From positions 1 to 10,979 of the forward strand of contig JAFMQP010000093.1 of NCBI GenBank assembly GCA_017354575.1: a DNA stretch of 10,979 bases, in the 5' to 3' direction. Position numbers and translations under genes: made by a program. This document shows, piece by piece, positions 1 to 8,800 of this stretch (its first letter is position 1; every line of letters begins with the position of its first letter). This DNA comes from Acidothermales bacterium. GTDB taxonomy: Bacteria; Actinomycetota; Actinomycetes; Streptosporangiales; WHST01. A model generated the notes under the pieces. That model was not told the origin of the DNA. It saw nothing but the letters and a program-made list of their open reading frames with translations, and did not search any database.

Positions 1-137
1 GCATACGAGATGATGCACCGCCCGTCGTGACGTGACCGGGAGGTCTTGACCGGGCAGCGCCGTTGCTGTCATGTTCCTTGTCGTAGTGGTGCCGTCACAG
101 CATGCGCAGTACCTCTCCCGGTGCCTAGGGGTGTGAC

Positions 138-1217
138 ATGGCTGTTGTTCGCTTCGTCCTGCGGTCGCCGCGGCCTCGCCGGCGCGTCCTCGCGTTCCTC
201 GCGGCCGTCGCCGCCCTCGTCGTGCCGTCGCTCGTCGGTGGGTCGCAGGCGCAGGCGGCGCCGAGCTTCTCGCACTACGTCGCCCTCGGCGACTCGTACA
301 CCTCGGGGCCGTTCATCCCGTGGCCGCGATTCGACCCGGTGGGCTGCGGCCGGTCGACCAACGACTACCCGGCGCTGTTCGCCGGCCTGCTGAAGATCGG
401 CTCGTACACCGACGCCAGCTGCTCGGGCGCGCAGACGTCGAACATGACGCAGTCGCAGAGCGTCCCGCTCGGCAGCAACGGACCGCAGTTCGACGCGCTG
501 ACGGCCGACACCGACCTCGTCACGCTCGGGATCGGCGGCAACGACTTCGACCTGTTCAGCTCGCTGATCGACACGTGCAGCTCGCTGTACGAGTCCGACC
601 CGAACGGCTCGCCGTGCAGGGACAAGTACGTGGTGAACGGGCAGAACACACTGCAGCCGGACATCGACCAGATCGGCCTTCGGGTCGGCGGCGTGCTCGC
701 CGGCATCCACCAGCGCTCGCCCAGGGCAACCGTGCTCACGTTCGGCTACCCGCACATCGTGCCGACGGACAAGACCTGCCAGAGCGTGCTGCCGTTCTCG
801 AAGGGCGACTACCCGTTCCTCGACTCCGTCGAGCGGGCGCTCGACACCGCGATCGCGAACGCCGCCGCCGGCGGCACGGCAAGGTACGTCGACACCTACG
901 CGGCGTCGGCCGGTCACGACGCGTGCGAGGGCAGCCGGGCGTGGATCAACGGGCAGCACCTGAACGTGTTCGCGGCCGCGCCGTACCACCCGTTCGAGAG
1001 CGGCATGGTCGGCTCGTCCGCGGCAGGGTACGCCACGCTCACCGGCCAGCAGGTCACCGCGTCGACGCTCGCCAGGGCCGGTCGGCTGGCGAGCGAGCGA
1101 CGGGCGCGGGCCGGCGCGGCGGGCCCGGCCCACGTCCAGCGGCTCGCGGAGGCGTGGGACGTACGGAACGGCCAGGCGGTGACCGGCGGCGCGGTGCCGA
1201 AGGTGTTCACCCCCTAG
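138..1217 (+). CDS. Secreted SGNH/GDSL-family lipase or esterase
   Basis: This 359-residue protein is probably an exported serine ester hydrolase acting on lipid or other acyl esters outside the cell. The N-terminus is a signal peptide: an Arg-rich start (RSPRPRRR), a hydrophobic core at about residues 17-34, and an A-Q-A cleavage site ending near residue 40. SGNH blocks follow: ALGDSYTSG with nucleophile Ser53 (block I), GIGGND with oxyanion Asn135 (block III), and YHPFESG with His284 (block V). Six cysteines (70, 95, 147, 160, 214, 263) fit the three disulfides usual in secreted actinomycete members. No Asp lies three residues before His284, so a Ser-His dyad is likely. The ATG is preceded by AGGGG six bases upstream. 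The C-terminal segment after about residue 310 is Arg/Ala-rich and not recognised. The gene converges on the IclR regulator. The substrate cannot be read from sequence. Confidence 0.93.
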   Translation: MAVVRFVLRSPRPRRRVLAFLAAVAALVVPSLVGGSQAQAAPSFSHYVALGDSYTSGPFIPWPRFDPVGCGRSTNDYPALFAGLLKIGSYTDASCSGAQTSNMTQSQSVPLGSNGPQFDALTADTDLVTLGIGGNDFDLFSSLIDTCSSLYESDPNGSPCRDKYVVNGQNTLQPDIDQIGLRVGGVLAGIHQRSPRATVLTFGYPHIVPTDKTCQSVLPFSKGDYPFLDSVERALDTAIANAAAGGTARYVDTYAASAGHDACEGSRAWINGQHLNVFAAAPYHPFESGMVGSSAAGYATLTGQQVTASTLARAGRLASERRARAGAAGPAHVQRLAEAWDVRNGQAVTGGAVPKVFTP

Positions 1218-1281
1218 CGCCTCCGGCCCGCGGCCCGGTGTCACGGGCGTGAGCCGGGCTCGTGGCCCTCGGACGGACGGG

Positions 1282-2157
1282 TCACGGCGACGGCGCAGGT
1301 GACGCCGGCGTACCTGGTCCCGCGGGCGTCGCCGAAGGCGACGGGCCCACCGGGCTTGCCGGGCCTGTCGGCTGGAGGGTCTGTTTCAGCGCCGCGGAGA
1401 TGTCGGCCGCGCAGCGCGCCGTCAGCCTGCCCGCCTTGTCGAGGACGGCGCCGAGCCGGGCCGTGGGCGCGGACACGGTGACGGCCGCGACGACCCGGCC
1501 GCGGTGGTCACGGACCGGTGCGGAGCAGCCGACCACCCCCACCTCGAACTCGTCACGCACGACGCCGTAGCCACGCTGCCTGATCCGCGCGAGCTCCGTG
1601 ATCAGCTCGTCGACGGTCACGATCCGTGGGCGAGGGCCGGACCCGGCGAGGTCGGCGTCGGAGAACCACGTCCGCAGCGTCGCGGTGTCCCAGTCGCTTA
1701 GCAGGACACGGCCCGCGGACGACGACACGACCGGCACCGACACCCCGTCCCAGGTCGGCGGCGACACGACGCCGGCCGCGTTCTCGGTCCACAGGGTCAG
1801 TAGCTGGTTGCCGCGGTGCACGCACAGGTGCCCGGTCTCGTGCAGGGTGGCGACGAGCCGCCGGACGAACGGTGCGGCGACGTGCACCAGCAGTGCCTCG
1901 TACGTGCGGGCCGCGTAGGAGTACAGCCGCCAGCCGAGCCGGTAGTCCAGGGTGTGCGGGTCGCGCTCGACCATCCCGGCCGCCGCGAGCGCCCGCAGCG
2001 CCCTGGACACCTGGCTGTTCTCCCGCCCGAGCCGCTCCGCGATCCGGACGACGCCGAGCCCACCGCGCCGCCGGCACTCGTCGCTCGCGAGGACGTCGAG
2101 GATGTCGAGGTCTCGGCGCAGGCCCGCGGAGTTCGGCTGGTCGGGGATCGTGGCCAT
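1282..2157 (-). CDS. IclR-family transcriptional regulator with Pro/Ser-rich C-terminal tail
   Basis: A 291-residue DNA-binding regulator. Residues about 14-75 form the winged helix-turn-helix of IclR proteins (LDILDVLAS, then IAERLGRENSQVSRALRALAAAGMV and a DYRLGWRLY wing). Residues about 90-260 match the IclR effector-binding domain, with the typical VPVVSSSAGRVLLS, IRQRGYGVVRDEFEVGVVGCSAPV and VVAAVTVSAPTARL blocks. From residue 263 to the end the chain is only Pro, Ser, Ala, Gly, Thr and a Val, which is not part of the family fold. I chose the ATG at 2157. A TTG nine bases upstream is also open, and a GGAGG at 2184-2188 lies too far from the ATG (26 bases) and rather far from the TTG (17 bases). 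A leaderless transcript is possible. The gene follows the VOC gene on the same strand after 64 bases. Its target genes are unknown. Confidence 0.93.
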   Translation of the reverse strand: MATIPDQPNSAGLRRDLDILDVLASDECRRRGGLGVVRIAERLGRENSQVSRALRALAAAGMVERDPHTLDYRLGWRLYSYAARTYEALLVHVAAPFVRRLVATLHETGHLCVHRGNQLLTLWTENAAGVVSPPTWDGVSVPVVSSSAGRVLLSDWDTATLRTWFSDADLAGSGPRPRIVTVDELITELARIRQRGYGVVRDEFEVGVVGCSAPVRDHRGRVVAAVTVSAPTARLGAVLDKAGRLTARCAADISAALKQTLQPTGPASPVGPSPSATPAGPGTPASPAPSP

Positions 2158-2221
2158 ATGTCGCAACAGTGCGACCGGGCGATCCTCCCGTCAAGACCGT
2201 TGTGTGCCGGCTCTCAGCTGC

Positions 2222-2644
2222 TCACTCGACCCCGGGGGCGGAACCGGCGATGTTCACCATCCACGCGATGCCGAACCGGTCGACGCAGGAGCCGAACTCG
2301 TCGCCCCACACCTGTTTCTCCAACGCGACGGTGACGTTGCCGTCGGCGGAGAGGCTGTCCCAGTACCGGCGCAGCTCGGCCGCGTCGTCGCCGCTGAGGC
2401 TGATGGTGATGTTGGTGCCCGGCCGGTACTCCATGCCCGGTGGGGTGTCGGACGCCATCAGCGTGTATCCGGCGTCGGTCTCGAGCTGACCGTGCATGAT
2501 CTTGTCGGCGTCGTCGCCGTGGTCGGCGCCGAGCTCACCGAACGTGCTCGTCGTGAGCGTCCCGCCGAACACCTCCTCGTAGAACTCGAGTGCGTCGCGC
2601 GCGTTGCCGTCGAAGCTCAGGTACGGGTTGAGGCGGGATGACAC
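2222..2644 (-). CDS. PhnB-like VOC (glyoxalase-fold) protein
   Basis: A 140-residue protein of the vicinal oxygen chelate superfamily, PhnB/YjdN-like branch. Hallmarks are the opening LNPYLSFDGNARDALEFY, the I-M-H-G strand near residue 50, and the C-terminal WGDEFGSCVDRFGIAWMVN block at about 113-131. The family folds as paired beta-alpha-beta-beta-beta units and often binds a metal or small ligand. Most members, including this one, have no assigned reaction. The length is normal for the branch. The start is GTG, chosen because AAGGAG lies six bases upstream (2651-2656). It sits 53 bases downstream of the AhpD-like gene on the same strand, so co-transcription from the promoter at 3202-3228 is likely. 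That association suggests a detoxification or stress role, which is inference. Confidence 0.92.
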   Translation of the reverse strand: MSSRLNPYLSFDGNARDALEFYEEVFGGTLTTSTFGELGADHGDDADKIMHGQLETDAGYTLMASDTPPGMEYRPGTNITISLSGDDAAELRRYWDSLSADGNVTVALEKQVWGDEFGSCVDRFGIAWMVNIAGSAPGVE

Positions 2645-2697
2645 GATGGGCTCCTTCCGGGACGTGAGAGTTGCATCGTGTCACCCCGTGCCGACAC

Positions 2698-3159
2698 TCA
2701 CCAGCCTTCGGCGACCTGGCGGACGGTGGCGTTGAGCCGGTTCCAGGTGTTGATGCCCGCGATCGCGATGACCAGCGCGGCGAGGGCCTGCTCGTCGTAG
2801 TGCTTCGCCGCGAAGTCCCACACCTCGTCGGAGACGGCATCGGGCCGGTCCGCGAGCCTGGTCTCCGCCTCGGTGAGCGCCAGCGCCGCGCGCTCGGCCT
2901 CGGTGAACCGCGGCGACTCCCGCCATGCACCGACGGCGAAGATCTTCTCGTGCGGCACACCGGCCTTCGCGAGCTCGGCGGCGTGCATCTCGACGCAGAC
3001 GCTGCACCCGTTGATCTGGCTGGCCCGCAGCTCCACGAGGTACAGGGTCGTCTCCGGGACGCCCTTGTCGTGCGTGCTCTTGCCGAGCGCCTGGAGGGCC
3101 TTGAACGCCTCAGGGATGACGTAGATCGGGTGCTTCATCCGTGGCTGTTGCAGTTGCAT
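2698..3159 (-). CDS. AhpD-like carboxymuconolactone decarboxylase family protein
   Basis: A 153-residue alpha-helical protein of the CMD/AhpD superfamily, probably a peroxidase-like or thiol redox protein of the cytoplasm. The core motif is complete: Glu43, Cys52, Cys55 and His59 in LVELRASQINGCSVCVEMH, the proton-relay and CxxC centre used by AhpD. Downstream are the typical FTEAERAALALTEA helix and the end motif IAGINTWNRLN. I chose the ATG at 3159, with AAGGAA about five bases upstream. A GTG at 3195 extends the frame, but it would fall at about the transcription start of the promoter at 3202-3228, and the extra residues look nothing like the family. The gene heads a likely two-gene unit with the VOC protein. 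The substrate is not known, and true decarboxylase activity is unlikely to be implied by the name. Confidence 0.93.
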   Translation of the reverse strand: MQLQQPRMKHPIYVIPEAFKALQALGKSTHDKGVPETTLYLVELRASQINGCSVCVEMHAAELAKAGVPHEKIFAVGAWRESPRFTEAERAALALTEAETRLADRPDAVSDEVWDFAAKHYDEQALAALVIAIAGINTWNRLNATVRQVAEGW

Positions 3160-3201
3160 GTGCGTTCCTTCGTCCGTTGCAGGTCTTGCTGCCACTGCTT
3201 T

Positions 3202-3228
3202 GACGGACGGTGGCAGACGGTTGTGACA
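3202..3228 (-). promoter_or_regulatory. Predicted ECF41-type sigma factor promoter
   Basis: On the minus strand the sequence reads TGTCACA (3228-3222), a 16-base spacer, then CGTC (3205-3202). From memory this is the exact element and spacing described for promoters used by ECF41 sigma factors, which typically control carboxymuconolactone decarboxylases, oxidoreductases or epimerases. The next gene downstream is such a protein, with its ATG 43 bases below the -10 element, leaving room for a leader of about 35 bases that includes the ribosome binding site. No sigma factor gene is in the window, so it would act from elsewhere. Confidence 0.7.
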
Positions 3229-3235
3229 GGACGGG

Positions 3236-4453
3236 TCAGCGGGCGTGGCCGCTGACGACCCACGCCGCCGCCTCGAGCGCCGCCTCCCGGGTCGCGACGG
3301 AGAGCCGGTCGAGCTCGATCACGCCGCCGCGCACCAGGCCGGCGTCGTAGCCGAACTCCAGCACGGTACGCACCCGCTCGGTGAGCTCCCCGCGCACGTG
3401 CGAGTGCGCCTGCCGGTCGAACCGCGACCTGCGGACGTCGGTGATCGCGACCGCGGCGTCCTTGGCCAGCCGCTCGTACCCGTTGCGCTCCAACCAGCCG
3501 AGCGTGGAGAAGCAGGCCGCGACGGCGTCGTCGGACGGCGTCGTGACGACGGTGACCGCGTCGACCGACTTCAGGATCGCGCTCGTGACCGGATGGGTGA
3601 GCGCCGTGCCGCAGTCGAGCAGGATGACGGGACAGGTGCGTTCCAGCGTCCGCACCGCCCACCACAGCTCCTTCGGCGTCGGCGCGTCGACGAGGATCGG
3701 CGAACGCGCCGAGTCGAGCACGTGCAGCCCGCTCGGCGTCACGTGGGCGAGCAGCCGCGGGTCGCTTCGCGGCGACTGGTACACGCGCCACAGGAAGTCG
3801 CGGATGGACGGCGGCTGCACGGTGTCGAGCCGGCGTACGAGCGTGCCGCGGTCGGGATCGGCGTCGAGCGCCGCCACGCCGCCCTGCCGCAAGGTGCTGA
3901 GCGCGAGCCCGGTGAGCGCGGTGACCGTGGTCTTCCCGACGCCGCCCTTGAAGCTGAGGAACGCCACCCGCCGAGGCCCGCGCAGCCGCGCCGAGGCACG
4001 CTCGATCAAAGCCGACTGGGCCATCGACCGGCCCGCGCTGCCGATGTTCGCGAGGCCGCGCAGGCCGGTACGCCCGCCGCGCCGGACACCCTGCGGAACA
4101 TAGCCGGCGACCGACGCCACGCCCTCGGGCCGGTGCGCGTTCTGCGTCGCCCAGGTGCCGGGGGACGGCTGGCCCGCGGCACCCGCCTGCTGCTCGGGGA
4201 ACTTCTGCGGGTTAACGCCGGGGCCCGCCTGCTGCGGCCCCGGCTGCGGCCGTTGTGCCGGCCCCGGCGGCGGCTGCTGCTGGCTCGCCGCCGGCGGCTG
4301 GGCGTCCGGCGTACCCGAAGGGGGAGCGGGCGGGAGCCCGAGGGCGGTGGGATCCAGGCCCATCCGGCGCAGCTCGTCCGCGACGTCCGCCGAGATCTGG
4401 GGCGCAGCACGGCCCGCGGTGCCGGACTGCTCTTCCGGACCGCCTTCCGTCAC
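3236..4453 (-). CDS. EspI-like MinD/ParA ATPase of the type VII secretion locus
   Basis: A 405-residue cytosolic ATPase. Residues 1-45 hold a short conserved-looking helix (ISADVADELRRMGLDP). Residues about 41-100 are a Pro/Gln/Gly-rich linker. The SIMIBI-class ATPase domain starts near residue 160, with a deviant Walker A KGGVGKTT (169-176, signature Lys169), DADPD at 197-201 and a Walker B-type VILLDCG with Asp280. The layout of a Pro-rich head plus a MinD/ParA domain matches EspI-type proteins of ESX loci, although mycobacterial EspI is longer. EspI has been linked to tuning secretion in response to ATP state; whether this one does so is inference. The start is GTG with a G-rich Shine-Dalgarno about five bases upstream. 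It lies 19 bases after the eccD stop, so the two are surely co-transcribed. A plain ParA of another role is the main alternative. Confidence 0.88.
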   Translation of the reverse strand: MTEGGPEEQSGTAGRAAPQISADVADELRRMGLDPTALGLPPAPPSGTPDAQPPAASQQQPPPGPAQRPQPGPQQAGPGVNPQKFPEQQAGAAGQPSPGTWATQNAHRPEGVASVAGYVPQGVRRGGRTGLRGLANIGSAGRSMAQSALIERASARLRGPRRVAFLSFKGGVGKTTVTALTGLALSTLRQGGVAALDADPDRGTLVRRLDTVQPPSIRDFLWRVYQSPRSDPRLLAHVTPSGLHVLDSARSPILVDAPTPKELWWAVRTLERTCPVILLDCGTALTHPVTSAILKSVDAVTVVTTPSDDAVAACFSTLGWLERNGYERLAKDAAVAITDVRRSRFDRQAHSHVRGELTERVRTVLEFGYDAGLVRGGVIELDRLSVATREAALEAAAWVVSGHAR

Positions 4454-4472
4454 GGTGCCCCCAGGTGTCTCG

Positions 4473-5807
4473 TCAGCTGCCGATGAGTGTCCTGATCCAG
4501 GCGAACAGGCCGAAGATCTGCAGGAGGATCGGCACCATCAGTATGACGGTACCGATCTCCGCGTAGTTACCGAGCAGCCGGAGCCTGGCGACGAGCACGT
4601 CGTTGACGCGGATGGCGCTGAGCAGGGCGAACCCGATGAGGCCGGCAGCGAACAGAACCACGAGCAGGATCTCGCCGGGCTCCCGGTCGAGCACGAACCT
4701 GGCGAGCGTCGCCGCGAGCACGGCCGACCCGGCAAGGCGCACCGGCAGGGCGTGCACGCGGCGGGTGTACGCCCGGGACCGCAGCAGCAGCGCGAACCCG
4801 GCGAGCGCCGCCAGCAGGCGGGGCCAGAGGCCGGCCGTGACGGCCAGGTAGCCACCTGAGGCCACCGTCAGCAGGCCGATGCCGGTGAGCGTCCACATGA
4901 GGATCGCGGACGCCCGCCGCACCGCACGTTCGATCACCGTCGTCGAGAGCCGCTGTCCGGCCCTGATCCGGTAGTCCATCGACGCCAGCCCGCCCGCGCC
5001 CAGAGCCGTCAGCGGCAGGATGCCGAGCGCCAGCACGCAGACGCCGAGCAGCACGCTGAGTACCGGCACGAGGCCCAGGCCGAGGACGACGGCGACACCG
5101 GACAGGAGGACGAGCGCGCCGACGATCCACGTGAACGCCGCGGGACCGGCGAGCCCGTCGGAGACGACCCGGAGCACGCCACCGCCGATGGCCAGCCCGA
5201 CCGCGGCGAACGCGGCCGCGAACGGCGTGCCACCGAACAGGCCGCCGAGCAGCGCGCCCGTGGTCGTCCACCAGGCCATCGCCGCGACGGCGAGCACCGC
5301 CGCGCCGAGCCTGCGGTCGCGCCTGGCCCACATCCCGGCCGCGAGCGAGACCGCGATCGCCACGACGAGGTCGAAGACGGACGAGAGCACGCCGCCGGCG
5401 CCGCGGCTGAACGTCGGGTAGAGCAGGAGCAGCAGGCCGGCTCCCGCGACGAGCGTCGTGAACGTCGTCGACGTGGCGTTCGTCCACCGGTCCGCGGCCT
5501 CGTCGACGCGGTCGGACACGGTGTCGACGAAGTCGTCGACGTACGCGACGAAGCCGTCGCTGTCGGCCGTGCGGAGCTGGAGCACCTGGCCGTCCGAGAC
5601 GCCCGCGGACTCCAGCGTGGTGTCGAGCGGGATCTGTGGCCCGCCGATCGGGCCGATCACCCATCCCGCCGCGTGGCCGTTCTCGCGTGCGCCCGCGAGC
5701 CGGAGCAGCTCGGGGAACCATTCGCCGACCGGCACGGTGCTGGGCAGCGCGAGGTCGACGCGGCGCGTGTCGGTGACCACCGTGACCGTGCTGAACCCGA
5801 GTGCCAT
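4473..5807 (-). CDS. eccD: Type VII secretion integral membrane protein EccD
   Basis: A 444-residue polytopic membrane protein, a core subunit of the T7SS inner-membrane complex with EccB, EccC and EccE. Residues about 5-80 form the ubiquitin-like cytoplasmic domain typical of EccD (VTVVTDTRRVDLALPSTVPV, then GVSDGQVLQLR). From about residue 115 to 438 I count roughly 11 hydrophobic helices, including TLVAGAGLLLLLY, a pair at 140-182, a Gly/Ala-rich group at 196-268, and a final one at about 415-438. EccD forms the membrane vestibule as a dimer around each EccC; 11 helices and this length are normal. The ATG has GGAGG seven bases upstream. It is the first gene of a minus-strand unit with the EspI-like ATPase and is divergent from eccC. 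Confidence 0.95.
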   Translation of the reverse strand: MALGFSTVTVVTDTRRVDLALPSTVPVGEWFPELLRLAGARENGHAAGWVIGPIGGPQIPLDTTLESAGVSDGQVLQLRTADSDGFVAYVDDFVDTVSDRVDEAADRWTNATSTTFTTLVAGAGLLLLLYPTFSRGAGGVLSSVFDLVVAIAVSLAAGMWARRDRRLGAAVLAVAAMAWWTTTGALLGGLFGGTPFAAAFAAVGLAIGGGVLRVVSDGLAGPAAFTWIVGALVLLSGVAVVLGLGLVPVLSVLLGVCVLALGILPLTALGAGGLASMDYRIRAGQRLSTTVIERAVRRASAILMWTLTGIGLLTVASGGYLAVTAGLWPRLLAALAGFALLLRSRAYTRRVHALPVRLAGSAVLAATLARFVLDREPGEILLVVLFAAGLIGFALLSAIRVNDVLVARLRLLGNYAEIGTVILMVPILLQIFGLFAWIRTLIGS

Positions 5808-5889
5808 CCACAGACCTCCAACGGAGCGCTCCCGCGCGCGTTTCGCGCCGATACTCTAGCGATGCAGCCCAGTTCCGTAGGGAGGATGC
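5808..5889. promoter_or_regulatory. Divergent control region between eccD and eccC
   Basis: These 82 bases separate two divergent T7SS genes and must hold both their start signals. Visible parts are the ribosome sites for each side (GGAGG at 5881-5885 for eccC, and GGAGG on the minus strand for eccD), overlapping TAnnnT-type -10 candidates on both strands around 5852-5858 (TACTCT forward, TAGAGT reverse), and a small GCGCG-TTT-CGCGC inverted repeat at 5836-5848. I could not match convincing -35 elements, so exact promoters stay open. Confidence 0.5.
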
Positions 5890-8800
5890 GTGGGGGTAAG
5901 CGTCATCCACCGGCCGGCGCGCACGGCACCGCCCGCCGTCGAGGCCGACCAGATCCAGCTGGTCACGCCGCCCAAGGTGGAAAGCCCGCAGTCCACGGGC
6001 CAGCAGATGGCGATGATCGGCATGCCCGTCATGACCGGCACCGGGTCGCTGCTGGTGGCCCTGACGAACCTGGGCCGGCCGCTGTTCGTGGCGATCGGGC
6101 TGCTGGTGTTCATCGGCTCGATCGCGATGGGCGTGGTGCTGTTCTGGGGGCAGCGCGCCGGCCCGCGCAAGAAGCTGCGTACCGAACGTGAGCAGTACCT
6201 CGACTACGTCGACGGCATCCGGCACCGGCTGCGCTCCTCCGTGAGCGCGCAGAAGGAGCGGGCCGCGTGGTCGTACCCCGAGCCGGAGCAGCTGGTCGAC
6301 CTCGCCGGCGACGACACGCGACGCTGGGAGCGGCGATCCGACGACGGCGACTTCCTGATGCTGCGCGCCGGTACGGGCACCGTGCCGCTCGAGCTGAAGG
6401 TGAGCTTCGCCCCGGACGACAACCCGATGAACGTGCTCGAGCCGGTGTCGCTGGCGGCGGCGCGGCAGCTGGTGGAACGGCGGACGACGCTCGACCACCA
6501 GCCGGTCGCCCTGCCCGTCGGGCACCTCGGCACCACGAGCATCGTCGGCGAGTGGACACGCGGCCGCGCGCTGATGCGTGCGCTGCTCTGCCAGGCGGCG
6601 GCGTTGCACGCGCCCGACAACGTGCGCGTCGCCGTCGTCCGCTCGCAGCGGGTCGAGCACCTCTGGAACTTCGTCAAGTGGCTGCCGCATGTGCAGAGCA
6701 CGCAGGTCGACGACGGCCTGCTCCCGGGCCGGCTCGTCGCGAGCACGATGCAGGACATGGCGGAGATGCTCGAGCCCGACATCGAGCGGCGCGTCGAGGA
6801 GCACCGGCTGAGCCGCGGCAAGCGGCAGATCCGCACCCACCTGATCGTCCTCGTCGACGGCGAGTTCCTGCCCGTGCACGCCGCGTTGCAGTCACCCGAC
6901 CCGACCGTTCCGCTCGCGGAGCTCGGCGTCCATCTCGTCCAGCTCGTGGCCGACCGCCGCGACGAGCCCGGCCAGATAGACCTGCGGGTGCTCGTACCGC
7001 CGCAGGGCCAGGCGACGGTGCAGTACCCGAACGGCGCCGGCGGCGTCTTCGTGCCCGACGAGCCGGGCATCGGACTCGCCACGGCGCTCGCCCGGCGGGT
7101 GTCGCCGCTGCGGCTCGCCGCCGACGACGCGCCGGAGTCCGTGCTGGCGGCCGACGTCAGCCTGCCCGACGTGCTCGGCGTAACCGACGTCGGCACGCTC
7201 GACCCGTTCGCCACCTGGAAGCATCTCGCGCCGCGCGACCTGTTGCGGGTCTCGATCGGCCTCACCGGCAACGGGCGTCCGCTCGTGCTCGACCTGAAGG
7301 AGTCGGCCGCGGGCGGCATGGGCCCGCACGGCCTGGTCGTCGGCGCGACCGGCTCGGGCAAGAGCGAGTTCCTGCGCACCCTGGTCAGCTCGCTCGCCAT
7401 CAAGCACCATCCCGACCTGCTGTCGATGGTCCTCGTCGACTACAAGGGCGGCGCGACGTTCGCGGGCATGGCCACGCTGCCGCACCTGGCCGGCATGATC
7501 ACCAACCTGCAGGACGACCTCGCGCTGGTCGACCGCATGCGCGACGCGCTGTACGGCGAGATGCTGCGCCGCCAGGAGTTGCTGAAGCGGGCCGGCAACC
7601 TGCCTAACGTCGCGGCGTACCACCGGCTGCGCGAGCAACGTCCTGAGCTTCCGCCGCTGCCGTACCTGCTGGTGATCATCGACGAGTTCAGCGAGCTGCT
7701 CACCGCGAAGCCGGACTTCGCCGAGCTGTTCGTCGCGATCGGCCGGATCGGGCGCAGCATCGGCATGAACCTGCTGCTCGCCACCCAGCGGCTGGAGACG
7801 GGCAAGATCCGCGGCCTGGAGAGCCACCTCTCGTACCGCATCGGCCTGCGGACGTTCTCCGAGACCGAGAGCCGCGAGGCGATCGGCACGCCGGACGCGT
7901 ACCACCTGCCGCCCGAGCCGGGGTCCGGCTACCTCAAGGTCGACACCACGGTGTACGAGCGGTTCAAGGCGGCGTACGTGTCCGCGCCGTACGAGCCGGC
8001 CTCCCGGCTCGACGCCGCCGGGCAGGCTGCACCCCCGGTGCTGCCGTACACGGCGGTCAACGGCATCGGGCTGGTGGCGCAGCGCCGGCTGGAGAGCATG
8101 GCCAAACGCAAGCCCGTGGAGCAGACCGAGACGGCGGTCACCGTGCCCAGCGTGCTCGACGTCATGGTCGAGCGGCTCGCGAGCAGCCGGCTGTCCGTGC
8201 ACAAGGTCTGGCTCGACCCGATGCCGGCCAGGCTGCCGCTCGACTCCGTGCTCGCCCCGTTCGCGCGGCGGCAGGCGCAGCTCCCCACGCCGGTGGGGTC
8301 GGTGGTCGGCCTGCTCGACGAGCCCCGGCTGCAGCGGCAGCGCCCGTTCGTGTTCGACTTCGCCGGTGCGCACGGCAACATGCTGGTGGTCGGGTCGCCG
8401 CAGTCGGGCAAGTCGCTGCTGCTGCGCACGATGATCCTGAGCTCGGCGTTCCTGCATACTCCCGACCAGATCTCGTTCTACGTCACCGACTTCGGCGGCG
8501 GCGGGTTCAGCGCGCTCGAGGACCTGCCGCACGTGGGGACGGTGGCGTCGCGGCTCGACATCGACCGCGTCCGGCGCATGGTGAACGAGATGGTCGGGCT
8601 GATCGACCGGCGGGAGGAGGCGTTCCGCGCGAACGGGCTCGACTCCGCCGCGACGTGGCGGCGCTGGCGCGCCCAGGGCAACCGGCTCGACGGCGACCCG
8701 CTCGGCGACGTCGTGTATGTCCTCGACGGCTGGCCGGCGTTCAAGGAGGAGCTGGAGGACGTCGAGCAGGTCGTGGGCGAGATCGCCTCGCGGGGACTGG

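Noticed and set aside
46..75. TTGACC at 46-51 as a -35 element for the lipase gene
   Set aside because: At 17-18 bases spacing the -10 would be TCATGT or CATGTT, a poor match, and nothing else supports a start there.
69..1244. Long minus-strand open frame opposite the lipase gene
   Set aside because: It is Arg/Val/Ala-rich shadow coding typical of high-GC DNA, and the plus strand has a signal peptide and SGNH motifs.
1231..1260. GCCCGG/CCGGGC pairing between the lipase and IclR genes as a terminator
   Set aside because: The stem is only six bases with a loop of about 16 and no T-run; common by chance in this composition.
2155..2171. TGTTGCGACA near the IclR start as an autoregulatory operator
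   Set aside because: Only three bases at each end are symmetrical, and it does not resemble known IclR boxes.
2664..2701. GTGTC/GACAC hairpin between the AhpD-like and VOC genes as a terminator
   Set aside because: A five-base stem with a ten-base loop is too weak, and the second gene keeps a good ribosome site, so one transcript is more likely.
4567..6879. Very long (770-residue) minus-strand open frame across eccD and the start of eccC
   Set aside because: It overlaps two well-identified genes, its translation is Arg/His-rich without domains, and it arises from codon bias.
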